A stretch of 10,842 nucleotides of DNA, taken from NCBI GenBank assembly GCA_947305675.1, contig CAMZED010000050.1:1-10842 (forward strand). Direction: 5' to 3'. Position 1 is the stretch's first letter; every line of letters starts with the position of its first letter. Origin of the DNA: an uncultured Clostridia bacterium. GTDB taxonomy: Bacteria; Bacillota; Clostridia; Oscillospirales; CAG-382. Both the position numbers and the translations under genes were made by a program. Under the pieces are notes generated by a model. The model saw nothing but the letters and a program-made list of their open reading frames with translations, searched no databases and had not been told where the DNA came from. Of the stretch, positions 5,883-10,842 are shown one piece after another.

Positions 5883-8072
5883 ATGTTTGAAGAAAGGTAC
5901 AAAGAAGCAATGAATAAGCAGGAACCCACGCAAAAGGCTGTTGCCGATACGCATGCGGCGATGGAACGCGAGATATCCGCTCAAACGCAAATCAAAGCCA
6001 AAACGGCGAGCGGAAAGCTTATGAACGCCATTGCGGCGGCTTGCCTTGCGTTGGTGTTCGCGGTGAGCGCGGTAATCGGCGTATTGCACGTTAACAAACC
6101 GTTAAACACTGCGGTTTCCGGCGCCGAACTGCACAGTTTTAACAGTTATGACGAAATAGCCCAAGCGATAAAAACCGGGCTGAAGCTCGGGCGGCCGGCT
6201 AATACCGACAGTATCGAGGAAGATCGGGCAGTATCGAATGAACTGCAAGGCGATAAATCTTCGCCAGACGGCGCGCCTGACTATTCCGACACCAACAACC
6301 AGGTCGTGGGGGTGAACGAGGCGGACGTCGTAAAAACCGACGGCAGATTTATTTACATCCTCGACCGGTCATTCGGCAATTTGAAGATCGTAAAAGCCGA
6401 TGAAGGAAAAACAGAACTTATTTCGTCGGTCGACGTTGAAAAGCCGCAGATTGAAGGACAGCTTGAATATTTCAACCCCGTTGAAATGTATCTTTTCGGC
6501 GACAGACTTACAGTTATTGCCCGCTGCAGCGATGTTGTCGCCAAAAAGTATACTGACATATTCGATATTGCCGACGGTATGTATATTTACGACATTTACG
6601 ATTACTTTGACGTTTACAGCCAACAAACCTGCGTGATAAATTACGATATCACCGACAGAAGCGCGCCGAAGCTGATTTCAAGCAGCACTCAGAGCGGGCG
6701 TTACGTTGACTCCCGTGCGATAGACGGCAATGTTTACGTCATATCGTCTTATTCCCTGCCCGTGCGCCGGTTATACGGCGAAGACGGCGAAACAGATTTC
6801 AGTTTTCCGGACGGTGAGTGCGTACCGAAAATAAACGGCGCCGAGCTCGAACCGCAGAATATATACGCCGGAAAAGATGCCGACAGCACGACTTACACTG
6901 TGATAACCGCTTCGGACATAACCGGCGGCGGGCTTATGGGAAATTATCTGGCATTCCTCGGCAGAACGAACGTTATATACGCTTCGCAGGGGAACATTTA
7001 TTTATCGAAAACGGTTTATAACGCAAACGAAAAAGAATTACAACAAATTTTATCGGAGGCTTTGGCGAAGATCGGCGTTCAATACGACCCGAACAGTTAT
7101 GAGGAACCGAAATTCGACGAAGACACCGATTTTTCAAAAATCGATTTCGGAATCGAAAGTTACTGTTTATACTATACCGATATTGTCAAAATCGGCCTTG
7201 ACGGCGGCAACGTCTCCGCCGAAGCCTGCGCGAGGATTCCGGGTATGGCTGTCAATCAGTTCAACTTTGACGAGAGTGCGGGATATCTGCGCGTTGCGAC
7301 GGTATCGTCAATATACGATCTTAATGCCGCGGAAGAAATGATAAAACAGACAAACAGTCTGTTTTTCGGCAGCAGCAGCGGGATAAACGTGACGGAAAAC
7401 CGCGTTTACGTGCTTGACGAAGAGCTTGGCGTTACGGGCGTATCGGAAGCCGTCGGTTTAAACGAAAACATCAAGTCTGTAAGATATATCGGCGATATCG
7501 CTTACGTCGTCACGTTCAGGCAGACCGATCCGCTTTATGCAATCGATCTCAGCGATCCGGCAAAACCGACCGTTCTGTCTGAGCTTAAAATGCCGGGATT
7601 CTCGACTTATATGCAGCAATACGGAAACGGACTTTTACTCGGCATCGGCTGGAGCGCGGATGACAACGGCGCAACCGACGGAATAAAGATTTCAATGTAT
7701 GACGTCAGCGATCCTTACGACGTAAAGATAATCGACGACCTTATTTATAAGACGGATAACGTTCATATGACGACAAGCGCGTCATACAACCACAAAGCGC
7801 TGCTTATCGATAAAAGCAGATCGGTCATCGCAATGCCGTTTTATTGCTTCGACTGGGATGGAAATGAATCCATGAAAGTGATATTCTTCGGTTTTGAAGA
7901 CGGAAAGCTGTTTGAAAAACACGTTTCGGATCTCGATATTAACTCCTGGGACCGCTCTCTGCAAACGCTGCGCGTGATGTTCATCGGCGATTATTACTAT
8001 ATCGCTTCCAACGACGGAGTGGTATCGCTTTCCGCCGAAGGTTACGAAATGACGGATAAGATAGAATTTTAA
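5883..8072 (+). CDS. Membrane-anchored beta-propeller domain protein, putative anti-sigma/sensor
   Basis: A 729-residue protein in three parts: a charged N-terminus of about 45 residues (F-E-E-R-Y-K-E-A-M ... T-H-A-A-M-E-R-E-I), one transmembrane helix at about 46-69, and a large outer region. The outer region opens at 134-157 with D-T-N-N-Q-V-V-G-V-N-E-A-D-V-V-K-T-D-G. I recognise this as the hallmark of the secreted beta-propeller family (Pfam Beta_propel, PF09826), which has no established function. Repeated blade-like strands follow, such as D-I-T-D-R-S-A-P-K-L-I, D-L-S-D-P-A-K-P-T-V-L and D-V-S-D-P-Y-D-V-K-I-I. AAAGGAAG (5868-5875) precedes the ATG. Co-transcription with an ECF sigma gene and the short N-terminus, presumably inside the cell, suggest that it restrains the sigma factor and senses a signal outside. 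That role is inference; the family call is well supported. Confidence 0.85.
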   Translation: MFEERYKEAMNKQEPTQKAVADTHAAMEREISAQTQIKAKTASGKLMNAIAAACLALVFAVSAVIGVLHVNKPLNTAVSGAELHSFNSYDEIAQAIKTGLKLGRPANTDSIEEDRAVSNELQGDKSSPDGAPDYSDTNNQVVGVNEADVVKTDGRFIYILDRSFGNLKIVKADEGKTELISSVDVEKPQIEGQLEYFNPVEMYLFGDRLTVIARCSDVVAKKYTDIFDIADGMYIYDIYDYFDVYSQQTCVINYDITDRSAPKLISSSTQSGRYVDSRAIDGNVYVISSYSLPVRRLYGEDGETDFSFPDGECVPKINGAELEPQNIYAGKDADSTTYTVITASDITGGGLMGNYLAFLGRTNVIYASQGNIYLSKTVYNANEKELQQILSEALAKIGVQYDPNSYEEPKFDEDTDFSKIDFGIESYCLYYTDIVKIGLDGGNVSAEACARIPGMAVNQFNFDESAGYLRVATVSSIYDLNAAEEMIKQTNSLFFGSSSGINVTENRVYVLDEELGVTGVSEAVGLNENIKSVRYIGDIAYVVTFRQTDPLYAIDLSDPAKPTVLSELKMPGFSTYMQQYGNGLLLGIGWSADDNGATDGIKISMYDVSDPYDVKIIDDLIYKTDNVHMTTSASYNHKALLIDKSRSVIAMPFYCFDWDGNESMKVIFFGFEDGKLFEKHVSDLDINSWDRSLQTLRVMFIGDYYYIASNDGVVSLSAEGYEMTDKIEF

Positions 8073-8092
8073 AATATTTTGACGCGATTGAC

Positions 8093-8121
8093 GCGCGCGG
8101 AGAGTTCCGCGCGCTTTTTTT
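8093..8121 (+). terminator. Rho-independent terminator of the sigma/beta-propeller operon
   Basis: GCGCGCGG (8093-8100) pairs with CCGCGCGC (8107-8114), extended by an A-T pair, around a 4-nt loop (GAGT), and is followed by seven T residues (8115-8121). It lies 20 bp after the stop codon and is a textbook strong terminator. Confidence 0.93.
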
Positions 8122-8164
8122 ATGAAAAATACGCCCGAAAAAGCAAAAAAGTATTGAAAAACTA

Positions 8165-8193
8165 TTGATTTAATCAAATCGCCGTGATATAAT
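8165..8193 (+). promoter_or_regulatory. Extended -10 promoter of rpsB-tsf
   Basis: TTGATT (8165-8170), a 17-bp spacer and TATAAT (8188-8193), with TG one base before the -10 (TGATATAAT). An A-rich stretch (about 8136-8164) upstream could act as an UP element, fitting a highly expressed ribosomal operon. Predicted start is near 8200. A perfect 13-nt palindrome (TTGATT-T-AATCAA, 8165-8177) overlaps the -35 box. Confidence 0.88.
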
Positions 8194-8199
8194 CAGTAA

Positions 8200-8313
8200 G
8201 GTTTTGCAGGGCAAAACACAATACACACACCGCATCGTCCTTCCCGGGTGCTTTACGTATTGGGAGGATAAATCCAAAATGCGGTGGCGGGTAAAAACCC
8301 GAAGGAGAAAAAC
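8200..8313 (+). promoter_or_regulatory. Structured 5' leader of rpsB, candidate ribosomal protein autoregulatory RNA
   Basis: The leader is about 114 nt. A 5' hairpin, GTTTTGC/GCAAAAC (8201-8207 with 8211-8217), would cap the transcript. Stem P1 is CACCGCAT (8228-8235) with ATGCGGTG (8279-8286), 8 perfect pairs. Inside it P2 pairs TCC-U-UCCC (8238-8245, one bulge) with GGGAGGA (8262-8268). P3 is CGGGT (8288-8292) with ACCCG (8297-8301) around AAAA, directly before the rpsB Shine-Dalgarno AAGGAG (8302-8307). In an alternative fold TCCTTC and GGGT (8238-8243, 8246-8249) pair with ACCCGAAGGA (8297-8306) over 10 bp with a 2-nt bulge, covering the Shine-Dalgarno and breaking P2 and P3. Regulation by S2 is inferred by analogy with other ribosomal protein leaders; the complementarities are seen directly. 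Confidence 0.6.
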
Positions 8314-9054
8314 ATGTCTGTAGTTTCTATGGAACAACTCCTCGAAGCCGGCGTCCATTTCGGACACCAGACCAGGAGATGGAACCCGAAGATGGCTGAA
8401 TACATCTTCACCGAAAGGAACGGCATCTACATCATCGATCTTCAGAAGACCGTTAAAAAGATGGAAGAAGCCTATCTCTTCATCCGCGATATCGCCGCTG
8501 AAGGCGGCAACGTTCTGTTTGTCGGTACCAAAAAACAGGCTCAGGACGCCATAAAAGACGAAGCTCTCCGCTGCGAAATGTACTATGTAAACGTTCGTTG
8601 GCTCGGCGGCATGCTCACCAACTTCAAAACCATCAAGAAGTCCATTCAGAAACTTCACAACCTTAACAAGATGGCTGAAGACGGCACCTTCGATCTTCTT
8701 CCCAAAAAAGAAGTCGCTTCGCTCCAGAAACAAATGGCCGACCTTGAAAAGAACCTCGGCGGCATTAAAGATATGAAGGGCCTTCCCTCCGCGATATTCG
8801 TTGTCGACCCGAAGAAAGAAAAGAACGCCGTTGACGAAGCGCGCAAACTCGGTATTCCGATAGTCGCTATCGTTGACACCAACTGCGATCCCGACGAAGT
8901 CGATTACGTCATCCCCGGCAACGACGACGCTATCCGCGCCATCAAACTCATCGCCGGCACACTTGCCGACGCGGTTATCGAAGGCAAACAGGGCGAACAG
9001 CTTACCGATTCCTCTGAAGAAAACGCAGAGGAAAACGCCGAAGCCGCTGAATAA
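8314..9054 (+). CDS. rpsB: 30S ribosomal protein S2
   Basis: Small-subunit ribosomal protein uS2, 246 residues, within the usual bacterial length. Conserved segments include L-L-E-A-G-V-H-F-G-H-Q-T-R-R-W-N-P-K-M near the start, Y-I-I-D-L-Q-K-T, F-V-G-T-K-K-Q-A, V-N-V-R-W-L-G-G-M-L-T-N-F-K-T and G-I-P-I-V-A-I-V-D-T-N-C-D-P near the C-terminus, followed by an acidic tail (E-E-N-A-E-E-N-A-E-A-A-E). The start at 8314 follows AAGGAG with a 6-nt spacer. A GTG at 8284 in the same frame would add 10 residues absent from typical S2 and is not preferred. The codons are strongly biased (ATC, CTT/CTC, AAG/AAA, GCC/GCT), as expected for a highly expressed gene. It is co-transcribed with tsf, the classic bacterial arrangement. 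Confidence 0.98.
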   Translation: MSVVSMEQLLEAGVHFGHQTRRWNPKMAEYIFTERNGIYIIDLQKTVKKMEEAYLFIRDIAAEGGNVLFVGTKKQAQDAIKDEALRCEMYYVNVRWLGGMLTNFKTIKKSIQKLHNLNKMAEDGTFDLLPKKEVASLQKQMADLEKNLGGIKDMKGLPSAIFVVDPKKEKNAVDEARKLGIPIVAIVDTNCDPDEVDYVIPGNDDAIRAIKLIAGTLADAVIEGKQGEQLTDSSEENAEENAEAAE

Positions 9055-9080
9055 TATATAAATCATAAGGAGTAATAATA

Positions 9081-10001
9081 ATGGCTAATATTGCTGCAAA
9101 AGATGTAATGGAGCTCCGTAAAAAGACCGGCTGCGGTATGATGGAGTGCAAAAAAGCGCTTGTCGAGACCGACGGCAATTTCGACGAAGCTATAAAATAC
9201 CTTCGCGAAAAAGGTCTTTCGGTTGCCGCTAAAAAGGCCGACAGAATCGCCGCCGAAGGCGTCGTAGATATACTCACCGAGAACGGTGTTACCGCTATAA
9301 TCGAAGTTAACGCCGAAACCGACTTTGTCGCAAAGAACGCTTCGTTCAAAGAATTCGTAAAAGGTATTCTCAAGACCATCGTCGAAAACAAACCCGCCGA
9401 CCTCGAAGCGCTCAAAGCACTTCCCTACAACGGCACCGAAGTCACCGTTGAAGCCGAACTTAAAAACATGATCTTCACCATCGGTGAAAATATGAGCATC
9501 CGCCGCTTCGAAATAATCGAAGGCACTACAGGAACTTATATCCACGGCGGCGGAAGCGCGGGCGTCGTTACCAGGTTTGATACCGACGTTGCCGATAAAG
9601 AAGGTTTTGCGGAATACGCCAAGAACGTATGTATGCAGATCGCCGCTATGAGCCCGACTTACGTCGACAGAGATCACGTTCCCGCTTCTGTTATCGAAAG
9701 CGAAAAAGAGATCCTTCTCACTCAGATCCAGAACGACGAGAACCTCTCCAAAAAGCCCGACGCGGTCAAAGAGAAAATGGTTACCGGCAGAATCAGCAAG
9801 TTCTACGACAACAACTGCCTTGTAGATCAGGCATACGTTAAAGACGAAGAACTCACCGTCGGCAAATATACCGAAAAGACCGCCAAAGAACTCGGCGGCA
9901 GCATCAAGATCGTTTCGTTCGTCAAATACGAACGCGGCGAAGGAATTGAAAAACGCGAAGATGATTTCGCGGCTGAAATCAATAAACTCGTCAACGGTTA
10001 A
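9081..10001 (+). CDS. tsf: Elongation factor Ts
   Basis: Guanine-nucleotide exchange factor that regenerates EF-Tu-GTP from EF-Tu-GDP. It has 306 residues, slightly longer than E. coli (283) but normal for the family. The N-terminal UBA-like domain shows L-R-K-K-T-G-C-G-M-M-E-C-K-K-A-L (12-27) and D-G-N-F-D-E-A-I-K-Y-L-R-E-K-G (31-45). The core begins with E-V-N-A-E-T-D-F-V-A-K-N (75-86), whose T-D-F-V segment contacts EF-Tu. Further on are the A-A-M-S-P-T-Y-V stretch and a C-terminal L-V-D-Q-A-Y-V-K segment typical of the second half. AAGGAG precedes the ATG. It lies 26 bp after rpsB with no terminator between, and shares its highly expressed codon pattern. Confidence 0.98.
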   Translation: MANIAAKDVMELRKKTGCGMMECKKALVETDGNFDEAIKYLREKGLSVAAKKADRIAAEGVVDILTENGVTAIIEVNAETDFVAKNASFKEFVKGILKTIVENKPADLEALKALPYNGTEVTVEAELKNMIFTIGENMSIRRFEIIEGTTGTYIHGGGSAGVVTRFDTDVADKEGFAEYAKNVCMQIAAMSPTYVDRDHVPASVIESEKEILLTQIQNDENLSKKPDAVKEKMVTGRISKFYDNNCLVDQAYVKDEELTVGKYTEKTAKELGGSIKIVSFVKYERGEGIEKREDDFAAEINKLVNG

Positions 10002-10015
10002 TAAAAGTATAACAG

Positions 10016-10047
10016 AAAATCCCGTCCGGTCAGGATGGGATTTTTTT
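10016..10047 (+). terminator. Rho-independent terminator after tsf
   Basis: ATCCCGTCC (10019-10027) pairs with GGATGGGAT (10033-10041), including one G-T wobble, around the loop GGTCA, and is followed by a run of T (10041-10047). The four A residues before the stem (10016-10019) give a weaker U-tract on the other strand, so it may also serve the convergent acetyltransferase gene. Confidence 0.93.
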
Positions 10048-10059
10048 AACGCAAAGAGT

Positions 10060-10551
10060 TTATAAGCGGTATTTATTCATCAATTCGCGACAGTCTCCGC
10101 GGTAATGTATGCTGTTGCCGTTCGCGTTTGTCCCGACCGGCTCCAGTCCGAGATGTATCAATATCTCCCGGGATTTTTTGTTCGCGATGTTGGCGTAAGC
10201 CTCTACAAACTCGGCGGTGGGGTTTATTTCGTTTGCGATGAATTCATACAGTTTTCGGAAAAGTCCGGTCCCCCAATAATCGCGTTTGAACTGGATCTCT
10301 TCCATCATAAAAACGGATCGGTTTACATAATATTGAAAATACCCAATTATGTCACCTTTATCGCGAATTAAGATTATATTGCGTGGATCTTTATCAATCG
10401 CAGGAGAAACAGCCGAATACCATTCATTGAAATCGGTTTCGTAATCGTTTCCGGTAGGCGCAATGACCGACATATTATCGAACAGCAAGTCGAAAAGCTC
10501 CGGCAGTATCTCTTCCTTCCTGCTTTTTTCCATTATTTCAAAGCTGATCAT
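10060..10551 (-). CDS. GNAT-family N-acetyltransferase
   Basis: A 163-residue protein of the GCN5-related acetyltransferase fold, which moves an acetyl group from acetyl-CoA to an amine. The acetyl-CoA binding motif A is visible as M-E-E-I-Q-F-K-R-D-Y-W-G-T-G-L-F-R-K-L (83-101), where R-D-Y-W-G-T-G fills the usual R/Q-x-x-G-x-G/A loop. It is preceded by the strand pair I-I-L-I-R-D-K-G-D-I-I-G-Y-F-Q-Y (59-74). Motif B is represented by N-K-K-S-R-E-I-L-I-H-L-G-L-E-P-V-G (124-140), the N-x-x-S-x-x-x-L-x-x-x-G-F-type end of GNATs. The start at 10551 is chosen because a good promoter lies just upstream (10586-10614) and a G-rich GGGGCGGGGGA stands before it, though unusually close. The longer frame from 10686 begins upstream of that promoter. 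The substrate is unknown. It stands alone, convergent with tsf. Confidence 0.85.
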   Translation of the reverse strand: MISFEIMEKSRKEEILPELFDLLFDNMSVIAPTGNDYETDFNEWYSAVSPAIDKDPRNIILIRDKGDIIGYFQYYVNRSVFMMEEIQFKRDYWGTGLFRKLYEFIANEINPTAEFVEAYANIANKKSREILIHLGLEPVGTNANGNSIHYRGDCRELMNKYRL

Positions 10552-10585
10552 TTCCCCCGCCCCGATCTTTTTAGGTTGCAATAAT

Positions 10586-10614
10586 ATTTTAGCACACGAA
10601 CGCAAATAATTCAA
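10586..10614 (-). promoter_or_regulatory. Extended -10 promoter of the GNAT gene
   Basis: On the minus strand TTGAAT (10609-10614), a 17-bp spacer and TAAAAT (10586-10591), with TG one base before the -10. Predicted start is near 10579, about 28 nt before the chosen ATG at 10551. It is divergent from the tRNA promoter. Confidence 0.72.
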
Positions 10615-10679
10615 TAACCTCCGCCATGCTTTTTGCGATGCAATAGAACAAGAAAATAAACAATAATGCACTTTCCCTC

Positions 10680-10708
10680 TTGACAAATCGCCGTTAATGC
10701 GGTATAAT
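10680..10708 (+). promoter_or_regulatory. Consensus sigma-A promoter of the tRNA-Leu gene
   Basis: A perfect TTGACA (10680-10685), a 17-bp spacer and a perfect TATAAT (10703-10708). Predicted start is near 10715, giving a 5' leader of about 21 nt to be removed by RNase P. A full-consensus promoter fits a stable RNA gene. Confidence 0.92.
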
Positions 10709-10735
10709 ACTGAACGTCGGTTTTATCCGGCATTT

Positions 10736-10822
10736 GCGGGTATGGCGGAATTGGCAGACGCGCTAGATTCAGGTTCTAGTGGGGGCAACTTCGTGGAGGT
10801 TCAAGTCCTCTTACCCGCACCA
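10736..10822 (+). tRNA. tRNA-Leu (anticodon CAG)
   Basis: The acceptor stem GCGGGTA (10736-10742) pairs perfectly with TACCCGC (10812-10818), followed by discriminator A and an encoded CCA (10820-10822). The D arm has GCG/CGC around a loop with TTGGCAGA. The anticodon stem is CTAGA/TCTAG (10763-10767, 10775-10779) around TTCAGGT, with anticodon CAG at 10770-10772, which reads CUG. A long variable arm of about 15 nt (10780-10794) marks a class II tRNA. The T arm GGAGG-TTCAAGT-CCTCT (10795-10811) is regular apart from one closing G-T pair. Only 20 bases follow, so a further tRNA in the same transcript cannot be ruled out. Confidence 0.97.
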
Positions 10823-10842
10823 AACAGTACAAATCCGAACCC

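Noticed and set aside
8284..8313. GTG start adding 10 residues to S2
   Set aside because: The ATG at 8314 has AAGGAG at ideal spacing and begins like typical S2; the upstream part is better explained as structured leader.
8170..9677. Long open frames antisense to rpsB and tsf
   Set aside because: They are shadows of two highly biased, clearly identified genes, with Phe/Gly/Val-rich compositions typical of antisense frames and no promoter or ribosome binding site.
10560..10586. GGTTGCA (TGCAACC on the minus strand) before the GNAT gene as a second ECF promoter
   Set aside because: No CGT-type -10 lies at 16-17 bp, and a good sigma-A promoter already explains the start.
10552..10686. N-terminal extension of the GNAT protein from 10686
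   Set aside because: The extra 45 residues precede the predicted transcription start, are Cys/Arg-rich and look unlike a GNAT N-terminus.
1..10842. Mobile element, phage, CRISPR or toxin-antitoxin signature
   Set aside because: I found no transposase or integrase domain, terminal inverted repeats, regularly spaced repeats, or recognisable toxin-antitoxin pair. The tRNA-Leu 3' end could be an integration site in principle, but too little sequence follows it to judge.

Overview
The window looks like chromosomal DNA of an anaerobic member of the Bacillota, most likely class Clostridia and possibly a gut lineage. The reasons are strong TTGACA/TATAAT-type promoters with 17-bp spacers, GGAGG-type ribosome binding sites, a tRNA gene with CCA encoded, an rpsB-tsf pair, a BspA-type leucine-rich-repeat lipoprotein, and an ECF sigma factor paired with a membrane-anchored beta-propeller protein. 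This placement is inferred from gene content and was not tested by phylogeny. I see no insertion sequence, phage gene, CRISPR array or attachment site; this is mainly core genome with a few accessory genes.

Layout. Positions 1-3620 hold a leftward operon: LRR lipoprotein, then alaS (alanyl-tRNA synthetase), then the start of a HIT-family gene cut by the window edge. It is driven by a near-consensus promoter at 3656-3684. A divergent promoter at 3740-3768 drives a rightward pair: an N-acylglucosamine 2-epimerase family gene and a 77-residue membrane protein whose start codon overlaps the epimerase stop (TGATG). A hairpin at 5264-5304 ends this unit.

Next is an ECF sigma factor (5379-5864) with an ECF-type promoter just upstream (TGCAACC-N16-CGTTTA). 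It is followed after 18 bp by a 729-residue protein with a short cytoplasmic N-terminus, one membrane segment and a large outer beta-propeller. I read this as a self-activating signalling pair in which the propeller protein senses something outside the cell and restrains the sigma factor. A strong terminator closes it at 8093-8121.

The translation genes rpsB and tsf follow (8314-10001) from an extended -10 promoter. Their leader of about 114 nt has perfect complementarities that can fold in two mutually exclusive ways. One leaves the rpsB Shine-Dalgarno free and the other buries it, so it looks like an autoregulatory mRNA site. A terminator at 10016-10047 separates tsf from a convergent GNAT acetyltransferase gene (10060-10551, leftward). 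The window ends with a tRNA-Leu(CAG) gene (10736-10822) behind a perfect consensus promoter.

The observations most worth following are the rpsB leader switch, the ECF sigma/beta-propeller pair with its candidate autoregulatory promoter, and the translationally coupled small membrane protein behind the epimerase.
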